This document shows positions 44,389-52,595 of a stretch of 64,000 nucleotides of DNA, piece by piece. How positions within the stretch are numbered: the first letter of the stretch is position 1; each line of letters opens with the position of its first letter. The translations under genes and the position numbers were made by a program. The notes under the pieces are model-generated. The model was not told the origin of the DNA. It was given only the letters and a program-made list of their open reading frames with translations, and did no database searches. This stretch comes from Bacteroidota bacterium (GTDB lineage Bacteria; Bacteroidota; Bacteroidia; AKYH767-A; OLB10): positions 1,227,501 to 1,291,500 of the forward strand of contig JADJOH010000007.1 of assembly GCA_016713925.1 (NCBI GenBank), read 5' to 3'.

Positions 44389-45522
44389 CTATACTTTAAC
44401 TCCCGGAGATTTTCGCAATTCCAGCTCTAAATTTTCATATACTTTCAATAGTCCTTTCTTTTCTGTCTGCCAGTTAAATTCCTCCCGGGCCAGTCTCAAA
44501 TTTTTCTCTCTCATATTCTCTCGCAATTCGTTATCATTCAATAATCGATGGATACTGTTGGCAATTGCTTTCGGATCTGCGGGATCAGTATACAGCGAAC
44601 TATCGCCAAAGAATGCTCTCCAATAAGGGAAATCACTCATGATCATAGGCAGACCACAAGCCATATATTCAAATGGCTTTGTTGCTAAAGTAGTAATGTG
44701 ATTGGGGAAAGGCAGGAAAGTGATAATACCTATATCAGCAGCTTTAATATACGAGAAAATTTCCGTTGCTTCTACCACTCCTAAATACCTTACATGTTTC
44801 CATCCTGCCAAATTTTCGCATGCTCTTTGGAACGTTTCGGATTCAAATGGTCCGAGGATCCAGAGCTCGGCTTCCGGACAATATTCCATGGCAGCTATCA
44901 ACTCTTTCGTACCTCTGATGACACTGGCACCTCCCACATAAATCAACGATGGCTTCGTTTTTACTATCGTGGAAACCGGAATGGAATCATAATCGGGTAA
45001 GACCGGAAAATTCCTTAAAGTCACCGGATGAAGTTTTGGAAAAAGTGCTGATATATCCGGTCGTGCCGTGACGATAGCATCAAAATAGGGGAGAAGCCAT
45101 CCTTCCACTTTCTTAATTGCGATCGAAAGAAACTTTTTCAGGAAGGCAGATTTCACATAAGGTCGTGACAAGATCGCAGCAGCATTATTTTCATGCAGAT
45201 CCATAATTACTTTTTTACCCGCCATCTTCAAACGCAATCCCATCCAGATCAGCTCCGGATCATGCAAGTGGTAAATGGAAGCATTCACCTTTATGGCTTC
45301 CCGATAAACATCAATGAATGAAGTCCGAAAAAACCTTTTGATTCTGCCGGTATGTCCTGGAAAGCCGATGATGGTAATCCCGTCTCTGGTTTGTGTGGTC
45401 GCCCGGGCACAAAGCAAAGTCACCACATACCCGGCTTCCCGGAGTGAAATACATTCCTTAAAAAATATCCGGTTATCGAATGGTTTATGCACAGTGGTGA
45501 TATGACAAATCTTACTTCCCAT
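44389..45522 (-). CDS. GT4 family glycosyltransferase
   Basis: This 377-residue protein has a GT-B fold. The N-terminal domain begins KICHITTVHKPFDNRIFFKEC and has YHLHDPELIWMGLRLKMAGKKVIMDLHE. The C-terminal domain holds PSLIYVGGASVIRGTKELIAAM and the donor-binding motif ADIGIITFLPFPNHITTLATKPFEYMACGLPMIMSD, where the second Glu of the EX7E motif lies in PFEYMACG. The acceptor is unknown. It starts inside the end of the next upstream glycosyltransferase (11-base overlap), showing tight coupling in the cluster. Confidence 0.88.
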   Translation of the reverse strand: MGSKICHITTVHKPFDNRIFFKECISLREAGYVVTLLCARATTQTRDGITIIGFPGHTGRIKRFFRTSFIDVYREAIKVNASIYHLHDPELIWMGLRLKMAGKKVIMDLHENNAAAILSRPYVKSAFLKKFLSIAIKKVEGWLLPYFDAIVTARPDISALFPKLHPVTLRNFPVLPDYDSIPVSTIVKTKPSLIYVGGASVIRGTKELIAAMEYCPEAELWILGPFESETFQRACENLAGWKHVRYLGVVEATEIFSYIKAADIGIITFLPFPNHITTLATKPFEYMACGLPMIMSDFPYWRAFFGDSSLYTDPADPKAIANSIHRLLNDNELRENMREKNLRLAREEFNWQTEKKGLLKVYENLELELRKSPGVKV

Positions 45523-46570
45523 TCAGCATATTTTCGTACATAGCAATGAACTTCTCTTTGTTGGCTTCCTTCGTTCCTTCCGTATCGATGATCTCTTTAT
45601 TCATAGCTGTTGCGGTTCCTGCATCTATTGCCAATGCTCTTAAAAATGGATTCTCAAGCCCCTCCTTATAAATTATTCCATTCACCCCATCCCTGATCCA
45701 CTCTCTGTTAGCAGGCAGATCTGAAACCACCGGCAAACATCCCGATGCCATCGCTTCCAATAACGAAATAGATGTTGCATCACTTTCCGGTATGGAAATA
45801 TAGATCTTTGCCTTAGCATATAAATTAGAATTCATGACTTTATCTACCCATCCATAAAATTGAACGCTGTCCTCGAGGTGATTTTTTTTAACGATATCAC
45901 GTAGTTTGCTTTCTTCAGGACCGGTGGCGGCAATAGCCAATTTCCAATGTCGATGCTTGCCATCAGATGAAACAAACTCTTTGAATAATGCTATGATTTT
46001 ATCTATACGGTACAATGCAGTCAACTGCCTGTTGGAATAAATTAAATCTTCTTTCTCCAAAGGAGTAGGAGTGATATCAATTCCAAAGTTTGCCACAAGA
46101 ATCTCCAGATGCTTCTTTCCTGCCATCCTTCGCATCTCATTGGCCATAAACAAAGCATCCGAGGTAAAACAATCTGCGTTTTTCAAAATATATTTTAACA
46201 TTTTTCGATACAAAAATCCCTTTGAAGGTGTCGATAAAATATCACTTCCCCAGGCTGTAACTACGAGTGGATATTTTTTATTACAAGCTTTTATCGTATA
46301 AAAAGCACAACTGTTGGCCTGATGCACGTGAACAATGTCGGGATTAAAATCTTCTATTGCAGTCCGTAATTTATTAATTTTAGCCGTTATCTGTAGAGGA
46401 GATCGTAGGGAAAAATCAAAAGTTACTTGTTTCACTTTCAAATCCGGTTTCGGTTTATCAGTGATCAATAAAATCTCATCAAAATACGAAGCGATCAAAT
46501 CCAGGTACTTGAATGTATGAACGACTCCTGTACCTACCAAGACCAATTTCCGTCTACCGCTCTTCTTCAT
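45512..46570 (-). CDS. GT4 family glycosyltransferase
   Basis: This 352-residue GT-B enzyme begins RRKLVLVGTGVVHTFKYLDLI, has IVHVHQANSCAFYTIKAC and PLVVTAWGSDILSTP in the N-terminal domain, and KIYISIPESDATSISLLEAMASGCLPVVSDLPANREWI in the C-terminal domain (the EX7E region is SISLLEAMASG). The domain spacing is typical of GT4. No close functional relative can be named. It follows the acyltransferase by 3 bases and overlaps the next gene by 11. Confidence 0.88.
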   Translation of the reverse strand: MKKSGRRKLVLVGTGVVHTFKYLDLIASYFDEILLITDKPKPDLKVKQVTFDFSLRSPLQITAKINKLRTAIEDFNPDIVHVHQANSCAFYTIKACNKKYPLVVTAWGSDILSTPSKGFLYRKMLKYILKNADCFTSDALFMANEMRRMAGKKHLEILVANFGIDITPTPLEKEDLIYSNRQLTALYRIDKIIALFKEFVSSDGKHRHWKLAIAATGPEESKLRDIVKKNHLEDSVQFYGWVDKVMNSNLYAKAKIYISIPESDATSISLLEAMASGCLPVVSDLPANREWIRDGVNGIIYKEGLENPFLRALAIDAGTATAMNKEIIDTEGTKEANKEKFIAMYENMLNGK

Positions 46571-46573
46571 TCT

Positions 46574-47155
46574 TTAAATTGACTTTCTGTTTACCCATTC
46601 CTTATAATTCTGCATCAACTCCGGGTGATCATTCAGGAAGGATTCGTCCATGGATCGTGTATCTTTTATTACCTGAGCAGGCTGTCCGGCAATTACCGAA
46701 AAATCCGGGAACTCTCCATCCAAATAGCTAAAAGCACTGATGATGCAACCTTTCCCAATCCTTGAGCCGGGCATAATGACCACATGAGGACCGATAAAAG
46801 TATAGTCGCCAATCGTTACAGCTCCTCTTTTATATCCCAGTTTTTCGGTTTCAGGAACATCCACATAACTGCGTCCATAAAGGCGAATAGAGATATGACT
46901 GCTATGTGTCAGTATACTTACATAATTCGTAATCTGACAACCTTCACCAATATGCAATGCATTGCTGGCATCCAGAAAATTATACTGACCAATGAAAACA
47001 TGGTCTTGCAGATCCAGTTTTTCAGGGCGAATAATCGTAGTTGAGCTACCCATTCGAACTTGTTTTCGAAAACTACCGTCGCTATTCTTATAGCCGCCAA
47101 TCATCACCGGACGAATCCATGACGACAATTTTCTGATGATTAGTTCTTTGAGCAT
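46574..47155 (-). CDS. Left-handed beta-helix acyltransferase
   Basis: The 193-residue protein carries hexapeptide-like repeats between about residues 50 and 160: VFIGQYNFLDASNALHIGEGCQITNYVSILTHSSHI, VTIGDYTFIGPHVVIMPGSRIGKGCIISAFSYL. The end SVIAGQPAQVIKD is a hallmark of the NodL/LacA/CysE-like trimeric acetyltransferases. These use acetyl-CoA (or a related acyl-CoA) and modify a sugar or amino sugar. In this cluster an O-acetyl decoration of the glycan is likely, but the substrate is not shown. Confidence 0.88.
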   Translation of the reverse strand: MLKELIIRKLSSWIRPVMIGGYKNSDGSFRKQVRMGSSTTIIRPEKLDLQDHVFIGQYNFLDASNALHIGEGCQITNYVSILTHSSHISIRLYGRSYVDVPETEKLGYKRGAVTIGDYTFIGPHVVIMPGSRIGKGCIISAFSYLDGEFPDFSVIAGQPAQVIKDTRSMDESFLNDHPELMQNYKEWVNRKSI

Positions 47156-47163
47156 TTTTATGT

Positions 47164-47946
47164 TTAATTGAATAAAACTCCTTCCTTGAATCGTTGTACA
47201 TCGTCGGCTAAATTCAGTAATATATTTCTACGCCAATGTCTGGGATGACTGAGCAGATAAATGACAGGAATATTCTTTTCTATGGCTTCAAACGGACTTG
47301 AGGGCGTATAAAAACGTGGATAGTGCGTATCCGATCCAATAAAATTCAAAGAATGAATCAGCATCGGATGATAACATTCTAATTCAATTTTCAGTTCAAG
47401 GAGTAATTCCTCATTGACGAACGAGAAATTAGGCAAGGATAATTTTCTATTCACGAAATCGCCATGTGCAGCTACACTTCTGATTTTTTTTCCGGTCTTC
47501 TCTTCAATTGCTCTGACATTCTTTTTAAATAATTCTCTGATTTCCGAAAATCTCAATTGCACATTTTCCTTTTGTTTAATTCCATTCTTTTTACAAAAAT
47601 CTGAAAGCTCTTCATAATGATATCCTGCTTCATACCCCTGATCAACCATTTCACGATACAGATCAATATCCATCGTTTTTAAGCGGAAATAATAACTGGT
47701 TTTTACACCCAATTCCATCTCAATTTCGAAGAATGCACGGGCGGTATCCGGATCGGTGTCGATATCATGCCGGTGAAGGAAGTACTTCAGGTCAGGATCA
47801 ATTTTACTTTCTTTCAACAATGAAAAATATTCCAGAAGCGTCAAGTGAATATAGTTCTTTTCCAGTGCCCGTTCGATCAAACGACGGTATTCATCCATCC
47901 TTGAAGGAAGGAGGAAATCAGAGTACAAACGTTGCGCAATTCCCAT
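47164..47946 (-). CDS. Polysaccharide deacetylase-like protein
   Basis: This 260-residue protein resembles CE4-type (NodB fold) proteins seen in surface-glycan clusters. FLHRHDIDTDPDTARAFFEIE is a likely motif 1, where H-x-D-x-D binds metal; YYFRLKTMDIDLYREMVDQGYEAGYHYEELSDFC (about residues 86-119) follows, and SVAAHGDFVNRK (about 157-168) lies near the middle. The end YLLSHPRHWRR could supply the second catalytic His. The family similarity is moderate. No signal peptide was seen, so it may act on cytoplasmic sugar nucleotides or lipid-linked intermediates. Confidence 0.65.
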   Translation of the reverse strand: MGIAQRLYSDFLLPSRMDEYRRLIERALEKNYIHLTLLEYFSLLKESKIDPDLKYFLHRHDIDTDPDTARAFFEIEMELGVKTSYYFRLKTMDIDLYREMVDQGYEAGYHYEELSDFCKKNGIKQKENVQLRFSEIRELFKKNVRAIEEKTGKKIRSVAAHGDFVNRKLSLPNFSFVNEELLLELKIELECYHPMLIHSLNFIGSDTHYPRFYTPSSPFEAIEKNIPVIYLLSHPRHWRRNILLNLADDVQRFKEGVLFN

Positions 47947-47950
47947 CAGT

Positions 47951-48631
47951 TCAGGCTTTCCATTTGACTTTATAGGGCTTAAATCCTAATCGCTTTTTAA
48001 ATAGACCCAGGCCTTACGACGCACCGAGCAAAGTATCGTACATGATATAAGCAGGGCGATCAGGCAAAGTGAAAATTTGTTCCACACCTTTCATCACGAG
48101 CATAAACATGATTCCATCTTTTAAATAATCAGCATGTCCCATCAATCGGTTAAAGGTGATCAGTTCCCCGCTTCTTACCAACCATAAGTAAGCCACCAAT
48201 TCTTCTCCTTTAAACAATCCAAAATACGTATTCACTTCATTCTTTGGATAAGCAAGCAAGGGTTTCAAATAGGTTCCTGTGAGCGATTTTCCCTGACGGG
48301 TGTTAGAAGAAGTATGAATCTGATGGATGGCATCTGCATAAACATCAGGGTCTATTTTTCTGAACGCATAGCCATTTTTTTCTGCTTTTCTGGCATAATA
48401 GGCTGCTGAATTCTTTCCGGAAACGGAAGACAGATAATTCTCAAAAGAATCGAAAGACAATAACGGCAACAAAGCAACTCCAATGGTTTTATTCCTGATC
48501 ACAAAAAACCGGGGATGCCTTTTTGTATAGTAACTGAACATCCTCTTTCCTTCCTCTGCCTGCTTATCGATCTTTATCTCCGCATGCGGCAGCTTTTGGA
48601 TGGTTCTTACTATGTGGAGGAGCTTCTTCAT
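47951..48631 (-). pseudogene. FemAB/GNAT-like acyltransferase with an internal ochre stop
   Basis: From ATG 48631 the frame runs to TAA at 48014-48016 (205 residues, ending YDTLLGAS). In the same frame the next residues are GLGLFKKRLGFKPYKVKWKA before a TGA at 47951-47953. The tail FKKRLGFKPYKVKW is the usual end of this family, so the stop seems to be a single base change (for example GAA or CAA to TAA) and the real gene has 226 codons. Inside are VSGKNSAAYYARKAEKNGYAFRKI, and FKGEELVAYLWLVRSGELITFN, typical of the fold that transfers an acyl or aminoacyl group. It lies 4 bases upstream of the deacetylase-like gene. Confidence 0.75.
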
Positions 48632-48679
48632 TCCGCATCAAATGCAGGCACGAAGATAGCTGATCAAAACTTTATCACT

Positions 48680-49945
48680 CTATCTTTTCTCCATCAAAGG
48701 TGCCGAGAGGCGATAATACCAAACCATGGCATAGATCATCACCAGACTTCCGGCCAGTGTCAGCAAAGTGAAACCAAGTTTATAACTGCCGAAATAGCCG
48801 CCAATCACGATGGCTGTAATCCGTAGTATTACTTCAATAATAGTAATTATTGCGGCTTTCCGCTGACGATTTCTGATCAATGCGAAACAGGAAACCGGAC
48901 TCACAATGAAGTTGAGCATCAGCCAGGGCGCCATTATTCCCGCAATCGTCCCGGCTTCTTCCCATCCCGGACCGAAAAACCAGGCAAAAATCGGCTCAGC
49001 ATAGAGCCATAAAATGGTAAAAACAGGGAGTCCGAAAAGGAACATCTGGATATAAAGCCGCTTCACGTACGGACGCATATCTCTGCCTTCACGACTCATT
49101 TCCGTGAATTTTGGAAACATTACCTGATAAATGGCAGATCCGATGAATCCGATAGGCGCCTTCAATATCCGAAACGCCTGACCATAAAATGAAACGATAG
49201 CCGGTAAAAAATAATAATTCAACAGCAGCACGATACCCTGATCCTGAAAAGTATCGATCAAGGCATGAGGCGCGTTGTAAACAGGGTAATTTTTATGAAT
49301 TCGAATAGCAGATTTCATCTCCTGAAAACGTGAAAAAGGACGAATGACAATTCCCGGAACTGCATGAAATAACAGTAAGAATCCTGTCATTTGTCCCGAA
49401 GTGGAACCAATAATCAGACCCGAAGGTTTGAACCCTTTCCATCCCAGCAGAACACCGGTGATTGCCGATACAAAGGCTGTACCTACGCGGGCGAAAAGAT
49501 TTCTTCGGAAAGTTTTTCTTCTTAAGGAAAGTATATTCAGGCTCTGCATCAGACCTGCAAAAACAATGTATAGTGGCATCAGAAAAAACCAATCATTGAA
49601 AACAGTATCGCTTTTACCAGTAAAAAAGCCCTTCCAAAGGATTAAGATCAATAAGGACAATGTAGCGATGCCCACAGAAGCATAAAAGGAGATGCTCACC
49701 AGATCGAGCGCCTCCTCTTCATTTTCGGGAGCCATAATGGCCAATTCATAACGCAACGTAGCAATCACAGAAAAGATAGCAGCGATTGAGTAAAATATTT
49801 GAAAAACAGCAAATTCCTCCGGCGAATATATTCTGGTCAGCAGGGGAGTGCTGAGGATATTTATGAATTGAGCAATTGCAGTACCCGTTACAAGGGTGGT
49901 AACGTTTTTTACAAATCCCGACCGCTTGCTGAACAGACCTTTCAT
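48680..49945 (-). CDS. Oligosaccharide flippase family protein (Wzx-like)
   Basis: The 421 residues form about 12 to 14 membrane helices. The N-terminal FVKNVTTLVTGTAIAQFINILSTPLLTRIYSPEEFAVFQIF (about 11-51) is the usual start of MOP/PST family flippases. These move undecaprenyl-linked oligosaccharides across the inner membrane. Helices after it include SIAAIFSVIATLRYELAI and the C-terminal AAIITIIEVILRITAIVIGGYFGSYKLGFTLLTLAGSL. It is the first gene of the minus-strand cluster, 29 bases downstream of rny. Together with a Wzy-like protein and the initiating transferase it indicates a Wzx/Wzy-dependent route. Confidence 0.9.
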   Translation of the reverse strand: MKGLFSKRSGFVKNVTTLVTGTAIAQFINILSTPLLTRIYSPEEFAVFQIFYSIAAIFSVIATLRYELAIMAPENEEEALDLVSISFYASVGIATLSLLILILWKGFFTGKSDTVFNDWFFLMPLYIVFAGLMQSLNILSLRRKTFRRNLFARVGTAFVSAITGVLLGWKGFKPSGLIIGSTSGQMTGFLLLFHAVPGIVIRPFSRFQEMKSAIRIHKNYPVYNAPHALIDTFQDQGIVLLLNYYFLPAIVSFYGQAFRILKAPIGFIGSAIYQVMFPKFTEMSREGRDMRPYVKRLYIQMFLFGLPVFTILWLYAEPIFAWFFGPGWEEAGTIAGIMAPWLMLNFIVSPVSCFALIRNRQRKAAIITIIEVILRITAIVIGGYFGSYKLGFTLLTLAGSLVMIYAMVWYYRLSAPLMEKR

Positions 49946-49974
49946 CTACGCATAGTGCAATTGCTCATTCCTTG

Positions 49975-51537
49975 TTATTTAGCGTAATTCACGGCCCTGG
50001 TTTCACGAATCACCGTCACTTTAACTTGTCCGGGATAGGTCATTTCCGTTTGAATTTTATTGGCAATATCAAAGGATAGCTGTTCCGTTTGCTTGTCATC
50101 CAGTTTTTCACTTTCTACAATCACACGCAACTCACGGCCGGCTTGAATAGCAAATGCTTTTTCAACTCCTTTATAGGATTGCGCCACATTTTCCATCTCC
50201 TTCAAACGCTTCATATACTGCTCTACAATTTCACGACGGGCACCGGGACGGGCACCGCTGATGGCATCACAAACCTGAATGATAGGAGAGAGGATGCTGG
50301 TCATTTCTATTTCATCATGGTGAGCACCGATGGCATTCACGACTTCGGGGTTTTCCTTCGACCGCTCTGCCATCTTCATACCGGCAATAGCGTGTGGCAA
50401 TTCCATATCTTCTTCGGCTACTTTACCGATGTCATGCAGGAGTCCGGCACGTTTTGCCAACTTCACATTCAGACCCAGTTCAGCGGCCATCAGTGCACAA
50501 AGGTTCGCTACTTCGCGGGAATGTTGCAGGAGATTTTGACCATAAGAAGAACGGTATTTCATTCTACCTACCATACGAATCAACTCGGGAGCAAGACCAT
50601 GTATACCCAAATCAATAGCAGTACGCTTACCGGTTTCAACTATTTCTTCATCCAATTGACGCTTTACTTTTGTTACTACTTCCTCGATACGCGCCGGATG
50701 GATTCGTCCATCAGATACCAATTGATGCAATGCCAGACGTGCCAATTCCCTGCGCACCGGATCAAAGCCGGAAAGAATAATCGCTTCAGGCGTATCATCA
50801 ACGATAATCTCAATTCCTGTTGCGGCTTCTAAGGCACGAATATTTCTACCTTCACGACCAATCACACGACCTTTAACTTCATCGTTATCAATATGGAAAA
50901 CGGTAACTGCATTTTCAATGGCATGTTCAGTGGCGACACGTTGGATGGTTTGAATGACAATCTTCTTTGCTTCTTTGCTGGCAGTAAGTTTAGCTTCGTC
51001 CATCGTTTCCTTGATGAACTGCATTGCACCTGTTTTCGCTTCTGCCTTAAGAGCTTCTACCAATTGCGATTTAGCATCCTCCGCCGATAATCCCGCAATT
51101 TTTTCTAAAGCCTGAACTTGCTTGTGATGTGCCTTGTCCAACTCCTCCTTCCGTCTGTCAACGATCTCCAGTTGCGCATTCAAATTATTTTGTAAAGTTT
51201 CAATTTCCGTTTGCTTGCGTTTGCTTTGTTCGATTTGCTGATTGAGGGTGGTTTCTTTTTGCTTAATTCTATTTTCGGCCTGCTGAATATTCTTGTCCTT
51301 TTCAGAGATGTGTTTTTCATGCTCTGTTTTCATTTGAAGAAAGCGATCCTTGGCTTCTAAAGTTTTATCTTTAAGAAGAAGATCTCCTTTTGACTGTGCT
51401 TCTTTTAGGATAGCAGAAGCTTTTTCTTCGGCCGCTGCAACGAGGGTTTGATTGTTCTTCCTGGTGATCAGAAAGGTAATCAAACCTCCAATGAGCAATC
51501 CCGCGATCGCTGCTATTATGATGTATGTAATATCCAT
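49975..51537 (-). CDS. rny: Ribonuclease Y
   Basis: RNase Y is a membrane-anchored endoribonuclease that starts mRNA decay. The 520 residues hold an N-terminal membrane helix (about 5-25), a long coiled coil (about 30-200), a KH domain with VKGRVIGREGRNIRALEAATGIEIIVDDTPEAIILSGFDPVRRELARLALHQLV, and an HD domain with GLLHDIGKVAE and IGAHHDEIE. The C-terminus ends GQVKVTVIRETRAVNYAK. All features match the family. It lies in an rny-ncRNA-zapA group on the minus strand. Confidence 0.96.
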   Translation of the reverse strand: MDITYIIIAAIAGLLIGGLITFLITRKNNQTLVAAAEEKASAILKEAQSKGDLLLKDKTLEAKDRFLQMKTEHEKHISEKDKNIQQAENRIKQKETTLNQQIEQSKRKQTEIETLQNNLNAQLEIVDRRKEELDKAHHKQVQALEKIAGLSAEDAKSQLVEALKAEAKTGAMQFIKETMDEAKLTASKEAKKIVIQTIQRVATEHAIENAVTVFHIDNDEVKGRVIGREGRNIRALEAATGIEIIVDDTPEAIILSGFDPVRRELARLALHQLVSDGRIHPARIEEVVTKVKRQLDEEIVETGKRTAIDLGIHGLAPELIRMVGRMKYRSSYGQNLLQHSREVANLCALMAAELGLNVKLAKRAGLLHDIGKVAEEDMELPHAIAGMKMAERSKENPEVVNAIGAHHDEIEMTSILSPIIQVCDAISGARPGARREIVEQYMKRLKEMENVAQSYKGVEKAFAIQAGRELRVIVESEKLDDKQTEQLSFDIANKIQTEMTYPGQVKVTVIRETRAVNYAK

Positions 51538-51881
51538 TTATAGTGTGAGTTTATGTAATTTATATGTTTAGGTTATACAATTCTATTTTTCCGGGCGTTG
51601 ATCTATTTTGCCTATTTTCTATTGATTCAATGGATTCATGGATGAATTCAATAAAATAATAAACCCGCATTCGTACTGTGCGAGTAAACCCCTATAGACA
51701 GGGTCGGAGTCAGCCGGCTGATTTGTGCTTTCCCGTCGGGCGGGACTTGCTCTTGGCAGCCTGAGTCTTTCTCCTAGTGGATGTATGTTGAGTTTACATC
51801 GCCGACCAGTACGAATGCGGGTTCTGATTCTTCTTTGCAGAAGAGGATTACCCTTTTATATCTTTAAGAACGTCAATCCTT
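51538..51881. other. zapA-rny intergenic region
   Basis: About 340 bases; the middle 163 hold the structured RNA. The plus-strand 3' flank (51824-51870) has a short TTCTTCTTTGCAGAAGAGGA hairpin-like stretch. The part next to rny is AT-rich with no clear box. Confidence 0.5.
51661..51823 (-). ncRNA. ssrS: Structured RNA between zapA and rny, probably 6S RNA
   Basis: A perfect 17-bp terminal stem joins 51661-51678 with 51807-51823. Between lie several complementary segments and an apical hairpin, TCCCG-TCGGG-CGGGA, at 51731-51745. A long rod closed by a strong terminal helix with a large internal region is the 6S RNA look, which binds RNA polymerase in place of a promoter. In other phyla ssrS also sits next to zapA. 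There is no ORF here. The strand is inferred from the neighbours (zapA and rny both minus). The identity is an inference from structure and place, not a sequence match; a search with the Rfam 6S and 6S-Flavo models would decide. Confidence 0.6.
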
Positions 51882-52169
51882 CTATTCGAAGGCTTTTATC
51901 AATTCGGTTATCGAACGCAACTCTTTATTAATTTCATCTTCCTGCAATTCCCGGTTTTTTTGAAAACCAAGTTGCTCAGCGGCCATGTGTAAGGCGCACA
52001 TTGCAAGCAAATCCTGCAAGTCGCGTACACCAAAGGCTATTTCATATTCTTTGAGCCGTTCATTTACCACCAATGCAGCTTTTTCGATAATAGCTACCTG
52101 ATCTGCACTAACCTTCAGAGGATAAGTTCTGTTGGCTATTTCTATTTTAATGGAATCTGTTTTATTCAC
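51882..52169 (-). CDS. zapA: Cell division protein ZapA
   Basis: ZapA binds FtsZ and stabilises the Z-ring. The protein shows IKIEIANRTYPLKVSADQVAIIEKAALVVNERLKEYE and then a coiled coil with VRDLQDLLAMCALHMAAEQLGFQKN. The typical start is NxTDSIKIEIANRTYPLKV, so I chose the GTG at 52169 (95 residues), which lies 4 bases past the upstream stop at 52174. An ATG at 52208 would add 13 residues that do not look like ZapA and overlap the upstream gene by 35 bases; it cannot be ruled out. Confidence 0.85.
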   Translation of the reverse strand: MNKTDSIKIEIANRTYPLKVSADQVAIIEKAALVVNERLKEYEIAFGVRDLQDLLAMCALHMAAEQLGFQKNRELQEDEINKELRSITELIKAFE

Positions 52170-52173
52170 GGCT

Positions 52174-52470
52174 TCAATCGCGATTGATAAGGTTAAGGCA
52201 TTTATCAATTTCCCGTATGTAACGGTTGATTTGATTTTTTAATTCCCGGGTAGACTGGTCGTCACTACCGTTAATTGCCTGCGCTAATTTAATAGTTTTA
52301 ACCTGTTCTTGCAGGTCTTTTACTTCTTCTTCTACCTTTTGTTTTTCAACGTACAACTGTTGATGTTTTTCTTTTTCTGCAATCAAATCCTTCTTGAGGG
52401 TGTTATGTCTTTCCAAAGCGCGCTTCAGTTCTTGCTTTAATACCAGAATAAGTTCCTTAGTGTCAGACAT
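52174..52470 (-). CDS. Small coiled-coil protein upstream of zapA
   Basis: This 98-residue protein from ATG 52470 (MSDTKELILVLKQELKRALERH) is almost entirely a heptad-like coiled coil, with KKDLIAEKEKHQQLYVEKQKVEEEVKDLQEQVKT in the centre. It ends with NQINRYIREIDKCLNLINRD. I do not recognise a named family, but it is the kind of partner commonly found before zapA in this phylum and may act in division. ATG 52497 (MSCIHFQII) is possible but the promoter box ends between the two. Coupling to zapA is expected from the spacing. Confidence 0.7.
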   Translation of the reverse strand: MSDTKELILVLKQELKRALERHNTLKKDLIAEKEKHQQLYVEKQKVEEEVKDLQEQVKTIKLAQAINGSDDQSTRELKNQINRYIREIDKCLNLINRD

Positions 52471-52494
52471 AATGATTTGAAAGTGAATGCATGA

Positions 52495-52525
52495 CAAAGA
52501 TAACTTAATCTTATTGATAAAGCAA
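52495..52525 (-). promoter_or_regulatory. Promoter of the coiled-coil/zapA operon
   Basis: On the minus strand TTG (52525-52523), 20 bases and TATCTTTG (52502-52495) give a full consensus promoter. It supports ATG 52470 as the start, since ATG 52497 lies inside the box. Confidence 0.65.
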
Positions 52526-52582
52526 TTTAAAATTAAAACATCTCTGTATTCATCTAAAGTTTCAATCGAAAATGAAACCGAC

Positions 52583-52590
52583 TACTTTTG
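52583..52590 (+). promoter_or_regulatory. TAnnTTTG -7 box of the M23 peptidase gene
   Basis: TACTTTTG ends 5 bases before ATG 52596. This favours 52596 over the upstream ATG at 52572. Confidence 0.5.
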
Positions 52591-52595
52591 TAGTT

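Noticed and set aside
50089..50832. 247-codon plus-strand ORF inside rny
   Set aside because: It is fully antisense to ribonuclease Y with all domains intact, and its own translation has no recognisable features.
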